A stretch of DNA of 64,000 nucleotides from Phragmites australis. Taxonomy: Eukaryota; Streptophyta; Magnoliopsida; Poales; Poaceae. The DNA is taken from positions 5,719,501 through 5,783,500 of the forward strand of contig NC_084939.1 of NCBI RefSeq assembly GCF_958298935.1, read 5' to 3'. The position numbers and the translations under genes are program-made. Every line of letters begins with the position of its first letter. The first letter of the stretch is position 1. Under the pieces are notes generated by a model. The model had not been told where the DNA came from, made no database searches, and saw only the letters and a list, made by a program, of their open reading frames with translations. Positions 24,470 to 36,440 of the stretch are shown in pieces.

Positions 24470-26150
24470 AAGAGCGTCGATTCACACCAGAACGAAAAAG
24501 GAAGCACTTCATAAGGAGATCAATAAGCTCCTAGAAGTAAGCTTTGTCCAAGAAATACAGTACCCAGAATGGTTGGCTAACCCAGTCATGGTGCGAAAAC
24601 ACAATGATAAATAGAGGATGTGCATCGATTTCTCCGACCTCAACAAGGCGTGTCCGAAAGATCTCTTCCCTCTACCATGGATCGACCAGCTTGTCGACTC
24701 AACCGCCGATAACGATCTGCTAAGCTTCTTGGATGCCCGTTTGAGATACCACCAGATTAGCATGTATAGGAAAGATGAGGAGAATACTGCTTTTGTAACA
24801 CCCTTCGGGGTCTTTTGCTATGTAAAAATGCATTTTGGTTTAAAAAGCACCAGTGCCACTTACCAGTATTGTATTAAGCTTATTCTTCGACCACGGCTCG
24901 GTAGAAACGTTGAGGCGTATGTGGATGATGTGGTTGTGAAGAGTAGAAACAAGAACGATCTGGTCACAGACCTCCAAGAAATATTCGACAACCTTTGGAA
25001 GTACCGTATAAAGCTGAACCCAGGGAAGTGCACATTTGGAGTCCCATCGGGAAGTTGCGCAGATTCCTAATTTCCAGTCAAGGAATAGAGGAAAACCCTA
25101 ACAAGATCAAAGCCATCGACCAGATGAAGTCCCCGACTAGGCTAAAAGAAATCCAGAAACTAAAAAGATGTGTGGCAGCATTGAGCAGGTTCATTTCAAG
25201 GCTAGGAGAGAGGGGGCTGCCACTCTTTAAGCTCCTGAAGAGGGGCGACCACTTTCGGTGGACACCGAAAGCGGAAACGGCCCTCTAAGATCTAAGAAGG
25301 TACCTCCCCTCCCCTCCTGTACTGACCATACCTCGACCAGATGAGGAGCTCTTGCTATATGTTGCAGCCACCCCACAATACACAAGCGCGGTACTGGTCG
25401 TCGAGCGAGAAGGTCTTCAATGACAAATGTACTATATCAGTGAGGTCCTACATGACGCGAAGGCTCGATACCCATAGGCTCAGAAGCTGCTATATGCCAT
25501 TCTGACGACTTCTCGCAAACTTAGACGTTACTTCCAGGCCTACAAAATTAAGATAATCTCCTCGCTCCCGACCAGAGAAATTCCCCACAATAGGAATACG
25601 GCAAGAAGAATAGCAAAGTGAGCAATAGAGCTCGGGGAGTTCGATCTCCAGTTCATCCCCCGGACGACTATCAAGTCCTAGACGCTAGTCGATTTTGTGG
25701 CTGAGTGGTCATCTTTTGAGCCTAAGCAGGTACAGTGACCGGAGATAGATGAACACTGGACTTTGCACTTCGAGGATTGTTCACGCTGAAGGGAGCGGGG
25801 GTTAGAGTAGTCCTGACCTCACCAACCGACAACATCCTTAGGTACATAGTTCAATTATGTTTTTCAGCCACTAACAATATTGTGAAATACGAGGGTCTCT
25901 TGTCTGGAATGCGGCAACCTTCGCACTTGAGATTAAACGTGTGTTAGCGATGAGGGACTCACTACTTGTTGTTAACCAAGTGCATAAGGAGTTTCAGTGC
26001 TCTGATCCGACAATGGTGGCATACCTTGCCGAAGTGAGGAGACTGGAGTGATATATTTTCGGTTTCGAAGTCAGGCATGTCCCTCGTATGGATAACTTCC
26101 TAGCTGATGAGCTAACCCGTCTAGCTTCTTCTCGCAACTTGTCCTAATCG
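24470..26150 (+). pseudogene. gypsy reverse transcriptase and RNase H, broken
   Basis: 24618-25070 encodes the RT core: CIDFSDLNKACPKD, PLPWIDQLVDSTA, LSFLDARLRYHQISM, FVTPFGVFCYVKMHFGLK and the catalytic box YVDD in AYVDDVVVKSR (near 24917). A frameshift at about 25050 moves the reading to another frame, which continues as GKLRRFLISSQGIEENPNKIKAIDQMKSP and the RT connection region up to 25288. RNase H-like remnants follow in broken frames. The element is clearly Ty3-gypsy, but this copy cannot make an active enzyme. Confidence 0.93.
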
Positions 26151-26459
26151 GAATCTTTGAAGAAAGACTCACACAACCATCCACCGTGGTCTCAGACCAA
26201 GGTGAAGGGGATTCTTCGCTTGGAAACGAAGCACTATTGGCAACACCTTTGGAGGCAACGCCTCCTTCGGTGCCGTCGATCTCGGGTAGCCATCATGTGG
26301 TCGCGCTGCTCGATTCGGGTACAACCTGGATGGATCATATCTTGGACTACCTTTAGAATCGAGCAATCCTTGACGATGATGCGTCAATAGAAAATGTCTC
26401 ATGGCAAGCCCGCAGATACACCCTAGTAGAGGGACGCCTTTACCGCTAGGGGAGCAAAG

Positions 26460-27560
26460 GCCTTTTACTGAAATGCATCACTCAGGTTGAGAGGAGCATA
26501 GTGCTCTTTGATATCTATGGAGGAATATGTGGTAGCCACGCTTCATACCACACTCTGTTCGAAAAAGCATTCTGGCAAGAATTTTATTGGCCCACTGCCC
26601 TCTAAGATGCATGTGAGCTGGTGAAACGGTGTGAGTCATGTCAGTACCATGGCCTGACAAACCAACCTACCAGCCTAAGCACTATAAACTATACCACTCT
26701 CTTGGCATTTCGCTGTCTGGGGGCTCGATATCGTGGGACGATTTCCTAAAGCCCCATGTGGTTTTGAATGCCTATTCATGGCAATCGACAACTTCATCAA
26801 GTGGATAGTGGCCGAGCCCACTAGGAAGATCACCACCACAGCAACGATTAAGTTCATAAGGGGGTTAGTAATGCGATTTGGCTGTTCAAATTGCATAATT
26901 ACGGACGACGAGACTCAGTTCACCAATAGTGCTTTCCAGGACTACTACGAAGAGATCAGGACTAAAGTTTGTTATGCGTCAGTGGCACACCCACAGAGCA
27001 ATGGACAGGTCAAAAGGGAAAATGGGATGATATTGCAAGTGATAAAAACTTAGGTCTTTGATTACGTTATAAGCTATTCAAGATGCTGAGTGGATGAACT
27101 ACCCACAGTACTCTGCTCGCTATGAACAACTCCCAGCAGGCTACGGCTGAAACCCCTTTCTTACTTGTTTTTGGAGCAGAGGCAATGCTTCCCTCCGAGA
27201 TCGCTCTTCAGTCGCCTCGAGTTGCCAACTACTCAGATGATGACCAGGTGGTGCGACGTGAGGATGATATAAATCATATCAAAGAGTTTCGTGAGCGTGC
27301 ACTAATTTGAGCTGCCCGATATCAACAAAGCCTCAAACGCTATCACAACCACAAGGTGAGGGAGCAGAGATTGGTCATAGGTGACCTTGTCCTTAGGCAA
27401 ATCCATAATAAGGTCGATCGGAATAAAATCTCCCCAAGGTGGGAAGGGCCCTACAAAATAGTCGATGTCACCTGACCTGATGCGGTCAAGCTAGCAATGG
27501 AGGACGGCCATGAATTACACAAAACCTGGAACATCGCCCTGTTACTCAAGTTCTATGTGT
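26460..27560 (+). pseudogene. gypsy integrase, broken
   Basis: A degenerate HHCC zinc-binding region (with CESCQYHG near 26631) leads into the catalytic core at 26733-27053. The core shows AIDNFIKW, IITDDETQF and HPQSNGQVKRENG, so the D, D and E of the triad are still visible. A stop follows at 27051. The C-terminal part (AVEAMLPSEI-like at 27170-27210, and a chromodomain-less tail to about 27560) continues in other frames. Confidence 0.92.
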
Positions 27561-28980
27561 AGGGTTGCTCGGAGATGGACCTGTTTCTCTATTTTGCAGA
27601 ACCTTCCAAACAAGTGTGGAATAATACTTGTAAGTTTTTAAAAGTTCGAAACACTAGACTCTCTATTTTGCAGGATGTCCCGACCAATAACGGACCCCCG
27701 TCGGATTGACTCTTCGACCACTATGGGACCTAGCGACCAGGAAGTTAAAATGACCAGTTGGCTGTGGGCTCTGGCACAGCGCGGGATCCCTGCTCGCGTA
27801 ATGAAAAAGGTACTAACGGCCTGGGATAACGACCGCGAGACCACAAGTACCCGCTCGGGTAAGGCGCTGGTCACCACCGAGGGACTTGTCATGCCAAGGA
27901 CTATCCTGCACTTCGAGAGCCTAACTGACGGGTAGGGAGAAACAATCAAAGCCTACGTGCTGTAACAACACAGGAAAAGCTCTCTGAACACTCCGAACAG
28001 ATTCTCAGACTAGACGATCCAAAAACCATAGGGCCCCCGTATAATCTTCCAACCATTGGCAAGGCCATCAGAAGTGGTCGGAATATTTTCATTCATGAAA
28101 AGGATTGGTTACAGACAGGACGATTACATCTAGTCAGACTAACTATCATGTTACATGCCTGTTCTTTCCCTCCTAACTCATGTGGCTGACGCATAGTTGG
28201 TAAAAAGACTCCACCTGACTCTTGTAAGGCATGGGGATCCACCAGCTCCAAGAGTTCAGATGTATGTGGACCCTACTTACCCTTGAACGAGTCAAGGAAC
28301 CTCTTATACTCTTCCCTAGAGCGGTAGCTAGTCACCCCAGAAATCGGACGATGGCCTGCTAGGGGCCAAGCAGGATGCTATTGCGGAGACCCTGCTGGAG
28401 CTACTGACCGGCACCAGCGAACCCACCAGACCCTTTTTCTACTCCTCCTCCGCCTTCTCCTCTTCATCAATCTCCTTATGTAGAAGGTCCCAGTCGATCT
28501 CCTCCTCATCGTCAAAGATGTCTATAACTTTCCCCATGGTGACTACTCGGACCGAGGATCGGACGAGAACGGCAGGGGGAGGCCCTCTCTGCAGTGAGGG
28601 AAGCACGAGGGTGGCCGACTCCAACCATGCGAGCAGGTCCTTGAGATTGTCTACCCTCGGGGGCACCACCGCCAGCAAAGCCAGCGTCGGAGGTGGCTCG
28701 GACCTTACCAAATCCTCCAAACCCATCGACCTTCCTAATGAAGGATGGGAGGAGGACGCTATGATTTTCAGGGAGAGTTCTCTTCTTCCTTTGCAAAAGG
28801 CATTAATGGGTGGCTAGTTAGGTGAACTCCTGCTTTTATAGCCTAGCCAGCCATTGATTCACACATGGGATGGAAGGCAGAAACACCGTGGAAAACGTCC
28901 TTACGATCCTACCATTTACTACCCAGGGGACTCATAGTCACGCCCCGATCAACTCTATGCACGTGTGGCGGCGCCTGGGC
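27561..28980. other. 3' region of the gypsy element with an antisense open frame
   Basis: After pol there is about 1.4 kb without plus-strand coding character. On the minus strand, 28439-28726 is open for 95 codons and ends in an acidic tail (DIFDDEEEIDWDLLHKEIDEEEKAEEE). Antisense frames in this position are known in some grass gypsy elements, but the similarity here is not certain. No copy of the 20880-21771 LTR follows, so the 3' LTR is missing or beyond recognition. Confidence 0.5.
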
Positions 28981-30184
28981 ACTAGCACCCTAGTTTTTTT
29001 ATACATATTCCATCATAGACACCTCTCACCAGTAGTAATGTAAATGGAAATATAATCAGATTAAACTGGAATCAGAGATAAATTATCTTCAGATGATTGT
29101 TAAGATAGACGTGTTTGTAACAAAATATATGTCTAGATATGAATAAACTCACATATGATTTTTATAAATCCATTGGTTTCTATTATATAGACACATACAA
29201 CTTTTAAAAAATTCCGTTTGGGACATTGTCACAGACGGTTTCTTGTAAGATATGTCTATGTCTATTTGGTAGATAGAGACGGATTTTATGAACACCCGTC
29301 TATATTTTTTCAAACTGATAGCCCGTCTCCCTTGACTCTTTTGTCTTCCCAAAACGCATAAATCGCTCATCTCCCCAGGCTCTTTTGGTCTCCCACACAC
29401 ACAACCCCTCGTCTCCCCTCAATATAAAGCAATGTGGAGCGTTCTTCTTCCTCAGTCGTCATATCCAAGTGTTCCACTACACTGAAAAGCGAGGAGTGTT
29501 CTCACTACTACAAAAGGCTTATCAGTGTCGGTTAAAAAACGGCTTCATCGCCGGTTTTTCAACTGGCACTCTTCACACAGCACTGATAGTTGGCTACTGT
29601 TAGTGTCGGTTACCCACCCGGCACTATTGTTTTTTCCATACAATAAAAAAGAGAAAATTGGCGGCGATTGGAGCGGTATCCGAGCTGGTTCGGAATCAAG
29701 CCAGCTTGGATGCTGCTCCCGCTGTCACTCCTGTCACCACTCCACCGTCACCACCACCGAGCTCCCCTTCTTCCCTGCCGGCCTCAACTACCTCCTCTGC
29801 GCCTCCCCGTGCCCCTCCTTCCCTACCGGCCAAGCTCAAACCCACCGCTCCCTGCCGCCACTGTCACCGTCGCTCCGCCGCTACCACTGCCACCACTGCC
29901 ATCATCGCATACACAGAGCTCAAACCCACCACATAAACCGAGTTCAAACCCACCACATACACCTGATGAGCCCATTGCTCCTTCGGATACGATCAATACT
30001 GTCAATAATCATCAAATCATATAAGATCTGATTACAAGAGCACGTATACGATAATTAGACCACCAGGTGAACTCATTTCTCGTTGTTCATGCTTCCTTGG
30101 ATGAATTACTACAAAATTCTTGTGATGTTTTATTGCTTAGGAACGTGGGAGAAGCACCATAACCTTACTCGGACCTCAACCATC

Positions 30185-30290
30185 GAAGGCCAAGTCTACT
30201 CAGACTCGAGGTTGAGCTCTAGTCATGGTCGTGGTTGAAGTCGTGGTCATGGTCGTGGTCCTGGTCGTGATCGAGTCCTAGGATAGCAAG
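30185..30290. repeat. GGTCGT-type short tandem repeat
   Basis: A degenerate array of GGTCGTGGTC and TCATGGTCGTGG motifs (about 30220-30280) encodes RGHGRG-like residues in one frame. It may be the Gly-Arg-rich tail of a retrotransposon gag, but stops interrupt it. Confidence 0.4.
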
Positions 30291-30439
30291 TCAGTAAAAC
30301 GGGCTTATCTCTCTCATAGGAAGTTTGTTTTATGCGATGTTGGACATTCTGGAAAGCTTATGATGATCCCTTTCCAATGGATATGAGCTCGACCAAATAT
30401 TCCTTATAGTTTAGTTAGATTCAAAGAAATAAGGTGTTG

Positions 30440-30893
30440 CATCACTATTTTGGACCTAGTTAGGTGTTGTAAACGTGTCAGGGTTAGAATCCAAATTGTG
30501 TACGCCTCTTTCCACGGCTGCACAACCCTAGATTGACCTCCTCACGTCCCCCTATAAATATATAGTAGCCATCATAGTTTAGGCTCTGGTTTAGCTTAGA
30601 TTATTCTGTTTTAGATAGTTTCACTATTTATCGGTTTGTTAAACCCCAACTTGAGTACTTCATTAGTAATCAGCAATATTCAGATTGCATCTACCTATTC
30701 TTGCTTGTGTTCTTGATTCGCTAGCAGGAAAAGCCTCCTTGGCTAGGTAAACCACATCTTGGCACGGTTGATAACCAGATAGTAGTGGTGTAGTTGTTGT
30801 GAGGGTTCTTGATCTGTTCTGATTAGAGCCTTTACATCATCAACATCGAAGCTCCACCAAATCAACTTATCATATTACCTACGAAAGATCGGG
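30440..30893 (+). mobile_element. LTR-like fragment inside the inner CACTA
   Basis: Motifs typical of a grass gypsy LTR occur in order: a TATA box CCCTATAAATATATAG (30553-30568), CTTGCTTGTGTTCTTGATTCG, GGCACGGTTGATAACCAG and CCTACGAAAGATCGGGC at the end. No second LTR is adjacent. It is a solo or truncated LTR, with boundaries estimated. Confidence 0.55.
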
Positions 30894-31073
30894 CATCCCT
30901 GCATTAACACTGAGCTCCCCATAAATATTGTAGCCCAAAAATCGAAATAAACCAAGCCAATCAAGTGTGTTGGTGGGGGAGGCTGGGAGGAGGAGGCCGG
31001 TGAGCGGATGAGGGAGAGAGAGGCTGATGGGGGGGGGAGGAGGTGGAGGACGGTGGTAGGGAAACAAGTAAGG

Positions 31074-31074
<1 letters not shown>

Positions 31075-31123
<49 letters not shown>

Positions 31124-31125
31124 GA
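31075..31125. repeat. (GA)n microsatellite
   Basis: A GA run of more than 40 bp lies within a purine-rich region (about 30970-31160). Confidence 0.95.
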
Positions 31126-32766
31126 GAGGAGGTGAGGGAGAGATGAGGGGATCGAACACGGTGTGAGCCATGAGATAAGGTGAAGAGAAAAGTGTGAGCG
31201 TTCGTGAGGTGAGCCCAAAGCCGTTTCTATAATAATTCGGGTTTGATTCACACATCAATGCCGTTTCAAATTAAAAAGCAGCACTGATACTATCAATGTC
31301 GATTTTTAATTTGAAATGGCACTGATAATAACTTATCTGTGGTAGTTGTATTTTAAAACCGGCACTAATACTGCTTTCCTTACGAACATGCAATGATAAT
31401 TGTAACAGTACCGGTTGTGGTTGAACTGGTACAAATGAGGCGACGCTTATGACTAGTTCTGTAGTAGTTCTGCATCCTCACTCGCCATCAGTGTAGGAGA
31501 AGCGAGATCTCGACGGGGGTTGAATCCCTTTCACTGCATCGAAATGAGTATCATATGTTTCCCTTCGCGGTTTAGTTAGAGTTTGTTAGGTTTTCATTGC
31601 TTTGATCTGTGCAACTGATGATACAACCTTGTTTCCGTCATATATCTTCAATGTCGCAATTCACAGCAGTTAGGAGGTAGCAGGATGGGGTTTTCCATAT
31701 GGCGGCTTTGATGGTGTAGATGCTTGGCGTTGACTTCAGCCCGGTGGACTTCGTCTTCTTCGCTGCTACGAAGGCCTCCTCCGTCGACCCTGCATATGCC
31801 GTCAACCGCATTCTCTATTCTGTTCTACCGGATGGAAATTTCTCCATTGCTGTTCTTTAGAGTGGAGACATCTTCGTCAACTACAAGACAAGCTTGAATG
31901 TCCATTTCTTACTGAACCATGGTTGGTGGTTTGGCAGCAACGCGGTTTGGTTCTGGCTCATGCGTGAGATAGTCAAGGTGCAGCCAGATTCGAAAGATTG
32001 TGAGCTGCTAATTAAAGATGATACTTGGGTTGACATTATGCTGCAATACAGAAGGTTGAGATGATGTCTATCATCTCATATTTTTGAAAAAATGGCATCG
32101 ATCGGCCAAAGTTTTTCGATCACTTTTCACTTTTTGGAAGACAACATCTCCATGATATCAATCACTTCATCTTTTTGGAATACAACGTCGATCGACCAAT
32201 CATGCATAGCTAGCTAGGTTTATGTGTTCTGAACAATGTGTGATATGCATCTGTGTGATATTCTTAACATTTGCTATATGTACATGCCTGTGTTATGTGT
32301 TCAGAACAATGTGTGATCGATGTTGCGAACAATGTGTGATCAATGTTCTGAACAATGTGTTAATATGTTTAATTTGAGAATCATAAATTGTGTATGTGTG
32401 TGACCCTTTTCCCCTATAAGCAAATTTGAGAATCAGACATGAAGAAAATTTTCTTATAGAGGGGAAGAGAGACAAAGACGGTTCTTTAAAAACAAATACG
32501 TATGTGACAATTAACACAGACGTGTTCAAACAAAACTCGTCTATGATTCTTAGTACTCATATATGGATTTAACAAAACATCGTTTGTGACTCTTACTACT
32601 CACAGACGGTTATAAAGAAAATTCATCTGTATATAAGTATATCGCATATGGTTCTAAAACTGTCTGTAACAAGCTCGATATCACAAACACTTTTGCAAAA
32701 GCGAAATCTATAACTGTTTGTGATATGATTTAAAATCTATCTGTAAATACCTATTCTAGCGTAGTG

Positions 32767-33349
32767 GACATCAGGCCACCAAGCCCCGTCGCTTCCTTTG
32801 CTAGCGTTTTGCCAGCATGCTCCGGCCCAAAATCTCAGAGTGGAGCAAAGCCTCCTTCATTATCTCTAAAACTCAAAAGAAGCAAGGTTCTCCTTGAAGG
32901 AATAACCCCCGAAGGGGCTTTGCAGACCCAGACAACTAGCCAGAGAGCACTCCGGCAAGGAGATGCGTTGGTTGCTGGTGGAGCTACTCACACAAGGGAA
33001 GGCGCAGGGGCAGATCTGCTAGTGCAGAGGAAGGTGGAGAGACGGAGCCATAGCTCTCACCTTCGCTAAGGGGAAGGGGAAGGTTGTATCGCTATCTATT
33101 AACACTGAAAGGGGAGGGGAATCGGCTTTGTATAATCCCTCTATTCGATACCGTGTAAACCATTCATAGAACAACTGGAACAAACATGGATAAGCGAAAA
33201 AAATTGCTGAACCAAACATCCAAAAATTCCAAAAAATTCTAGAACTTCATATATATACTCAAGAGCTTCTCTTGTGCACGTGCCATATCGCACGTCTCAC
33301 AGCGGGACGTCGCACGACGAGCTAAATTGCTTCTCGGTAGCCAGCGACC
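32767..33349. other. region upstream of the chalcone-synthase-like exon
   Basis: An open frame at 32764-33069 shows no recognised protein. TATATATAC (about 33249-33257), 90 bp before the ATG at 33350, could be the TATA box of the polyketide-synthase-like exon. Confidence 0.35.
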
Positions 33350-33539
33350 ATGGTGGCAGCTGCCCTCGGGGAGACCCAGCGGGTGCAGCGTGCCAATGGC
33401 ACCGCTGCTGTGCTGGCCATCGGCACCGCGAACCCCGTGAACTCCGTGTGCCAGGACGAGTACACTGACTGGTACTTCCGTGTCAGTGTCACCAAGAACG
33501 ACAGCTTCGCCATGCTCAAGGCCAAGATGAAGAGAACAT
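33350..33539 (+). pseudogene. orphan exon 1 of a chalcone synthase-like type III polyketide synthase
   Basis: Type III polyketide synthases condense malonyl-CoA units onto a CoA starter. The 63 complete codons read MVAAALGETQRVQRANGTAAVLAIGTANPVN and then QDEYTDWYFRV...MLKAKMKRT. This matches the chalcone synthase N terminus (RRAQRAxGPATVLAIGTAxPxN, YPDYYFR, LKEKFKRMC). The last complete codon is followed by T|GTACAG, so a splice donor sits after the first base of the Cys codon, where plant chalcone synthase genes keep their intron. No exon 2 (about 1 kb, with the Cys-His-Asn triad) is seen downstream before the GH3 gene. Read through, the frame stops at 33616. It is probably a truncated duplicate. 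The start is the first ATG after a possible TATA box. Confidence 0.8.
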
Positions 33540-36300
33540 GTACAGATTTGATCCAGTTTAAGTCAAATAAAACAATAATGCCTCAGGTATCCACGTACCT
33601 AGATGTCTCCATCTAGCACCTAGATCCTACCAAATATGGAAATTTCTGGAAATTTCGACATAGTTTCCTTTTACTACCTCTTCCCTGGACAAGCTATAAG
33701 CAAAACGTAAACATCATAGCTCAAAACTAGGACTCGATACAACTTATGGACTGATACAGCAACCAAGTCAATCCCAAGTGGTTAAATTGACTAAACTAGC
33801 AACTACAGTTCTAATGCGTATTGAGAGGAGAAAGTATAGATATACTGAAATGTGTTGCTACCCTCTTCCATACATGCTACGATCACCGGGTAGCTAAAAA
33901 CCAAATAATGAAACACAAAAGTGGGTAAAAACACTCAATAAATACAATATGAAACCAAAAGAATATTTACATCCTCAAAGTCAATGAAGAACGAGAAATA
34001 GCGGAGTTTCCCTTTTCTTTAAAAATAGCAATGGGAACAATGATTTTCGTTTGAAACAGATAAACCTGAAGTTCTTAGAAACACTCAATGCAATAGTACT
34101 TTTCCATTTGAAACGGACATTCCGAAATATATCCTTAGCATTTACTAGTAAAGCTGCAATGGGGGTATTACTTACTAATAGGAACCTGAACAAAAGAACC
34201 AAATTGTACATCCAGTAACACCGACACTTGAATGAAATGTAAAGGAACAATAAATCCATGGATTGGAACAATCCTTGTAACTTGAATGATATGAAAGGAT
34301 TAACATGAAAACAAGAATAGAAAACATGAATAACAATCTTTTGAAAACTTGACATGAACACAATCAAGAATCTTGAATCACATAAACACAAGAAAATATG
34401 AATATAGAATAAACAAAATTGAAAGGATAAATAAACATCCAACAAGCTAACAACACATCTAAGGTTTGGAACATTCCATGGAACTTGAACGATATGAAAT
34501 GATTATCACAGAGACAGGAATCAAGAACATCAATACCATCATCATGAAAACATAAATTGTGGAATCACAGGGATGCATAAACCATGAAGAATCGATAACA
34601 GAACCAATAGAAAGCAAAGCCATATGGCACACATCAATAAATTTTTCATGCACTTGTTTTAACCGTGGTGAGGAACTGACTTCGTGTCATTAGCACCAAC
34701 ATTCCCTACACATATGGAACACAATTATACTCAGAATCCGTCCTAGAATATCCGCATGACTATATAGTGGATGTCCGAACTCTCTCTCCAAACCCCAAAA
34801 ATTCCTAATTCTTGCATTTTCCTAGAATTCTAATAATATTCTAGGCTGCTCACTGTCATTCTGCTTAACCAATAATGCAAATAAATACATCTAGAGCATC
34901 CACTAGAAATTTCCTATAACTTTTCTTTAATCTTATGGGCTTATGGCCAAATTTGGCACCAATTAAGCTCAGTTTACAAACTAAACCACTGCATGAATTA
35001 ACAATCCTCAATTTGGGCGATGAATCCGACCATCAAAATTGATCTATGAATGGCTAGAGACTACGTGGAAGTTACCCTTGACACGAAGATCACGAATTAG
35101 TGAAAATTTTGGTGAAAGTCCTTTTTTTCCTTTCTTTCTTTTTTCTTTTCTTTCTTTTCCCTTCCTTTCCATTTATTTTCTTGTTTTCCTTTCTTTTTTT
35201 CCTTCTTCTTATTTCTTCCCTTCTTCCTTGCTTCTTCTTTGTTCTTTCTTTGTCATGGCTTCCCGGCTGCTAGCCATAGCCAGCAACGGGTGACGCTGAT
35301 AGCCAACAATGGCAAGCAACGACAGCTGATGATGGAGCGGCTAGGTGGCCAAACGGTGGACGGCCTGAGTGGCGACGGTGCAGCCGAGTGAGCAGCACGG
35401 CTCAGTGCAGCGTAGGGCAACAGCATCTGTGGATGGCAGTAGGGGGTCAGCGGCAACAACGACTGACATAGAGGGCAAAGGCGGCAATGCTAGGGTTAGG
35501 ATTTGGGTGGCTCAGGTTCCGATTGTCGGCTTGATGCCATTTAAGCAGTGGCGACCAACCGATTGAGTCATCGATCGGTTAGTCTTTTTTTTTACTAATC
35601 CAACGGTCCTAATTTTCAAATTGCGCCCACAGCTCAAAATCCCCTCCAATGGAGAGGCCACGACTCAGTTTTCAGCACTTACGACCCAGTAGAAACAAAT
35701 CCATTAGAGGCCCAATTCACTTGATGGGTTAGGGTGCAAATAGATCGGATACGAATGGAATAATCCACTTTTCACATTGTTATCTATATTTTAATATAAA
35801 TACAAATATGAATATTCTTGAATGTGAATACGACTCAGATTATTCAACGATGTATTAGATTCAAAGATGTATTAGATTCAGTTGTATTAGATTCAGTTGT
35901 ATGCAAATATCATACAATATTAACGACAAAATTATGAAATAATAAACTTATTTGACATGAGTATGATAGTAATTCAACATAAAGAACTTTATTTTTATTG
36001 GATTGATCCTCTACCATGACTTTGAATGATTTTAGACCATTAGATAGAAGATGAAAGGACTAGATTTATTTTTATAGTATATGTGGTACATTACAAAATA
36101 ATAAATAATAAGTATGATCGAAAGAATTAAGTAAGAGAACAAGATAAAAAATAGAAAATTATCTTACTCATATTTATATTCTATAGAAGTATTTCTATAT
36201 ATTTGAATACGGATATTATCTATATCCATATTTATTTATGAGAAAACGGATTCGGATATATCCATATTCATATATAGAAAACAAATTCGGATATATTCAT
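33540..36300. other. unassigned AT-rich stretch after the orphan exon
   Basis: No coding similarity was found on either strand. 35115-35250 is an almost pure pyrimidine tract (CTTTTCTTTC type). 35250-35570 is GC-richer, with open frames on both strands but no recognised family. 36170-36310 has repeated ATTCGGATATATCCATA motifs. Confidence 0.45.
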
Positions 36301-36304
36301 ATTT

Positions 36305-36440
36305 CAGTGTCGGTTTATTAAAAAATAGCATCACTGCTAGTTTTACAAAACAATTGGTACTGATAGGATATTATCCAACCGGTTTATAAAAAAAAGGACA
36401 ATACTATAAATATCATTACCCGTTTTTTAATGAAACCAGG
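36305..36440. mobile_element. CACTA subterminal fragment
   Basis: CAGTGTCGGTTTATTAAAAA and several CGGTTTATAAAAAA/ACCCGTTTTTTAATG motifs resemble the subterminal arrays of the inner CACTA at 29503. No terminus was found, so only a fragment is claimed. Confidence 0.4.

Larger units (their letters stand above)
29503..31469. mobile_element. inner CACTA-like element nested in the outer one
   Basis: The left end is CACTACTACAAAAGGCTTATCAGTG. The right end reads TTATGACTAGTTCTGTAGTAG near 31450-31467, an imperfect complement. CAGTGTCGGTT/CCGGCACT subterminal motifs occur near both ends. The target-site duplication could not be matched exactly, so the end points may be off by a few bases. Confidence 0.6.
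29040..32766. mobile_element. outer CACTA element, left end unclear
   Basis: The right terminus is clear: ATTCTAGCGTAGTG ends at 32766, the complement of CACTACGCTAGAAT. Both 29090-29330 and 32490-32760 carry AGACGGTTT/GTCTGTGA-type subterminal motifs (such as CAGACGGTT and TTTGTGACTC). The left terminus was not found and may have been lost near 28980-29040. The interior at 31500-32100 is gene-like, with no recognised product. Confidence 0.6.

Noticed and set aside
27675..27935. 86-codon plus-strand frame after the gypsy integrase
   Set aside because: The opposite strand is open over the same interval, and no family match was recognised. It is probably non-coding tail of the element.
29525..30031. 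168-codon plus-strand frame with Pro/His/Ser runs at the left end of the inner CACTA
   Set aside because: It is low-complexity coding of CCACC/CACCG repeats, with three overlapping open frames in the same interval.
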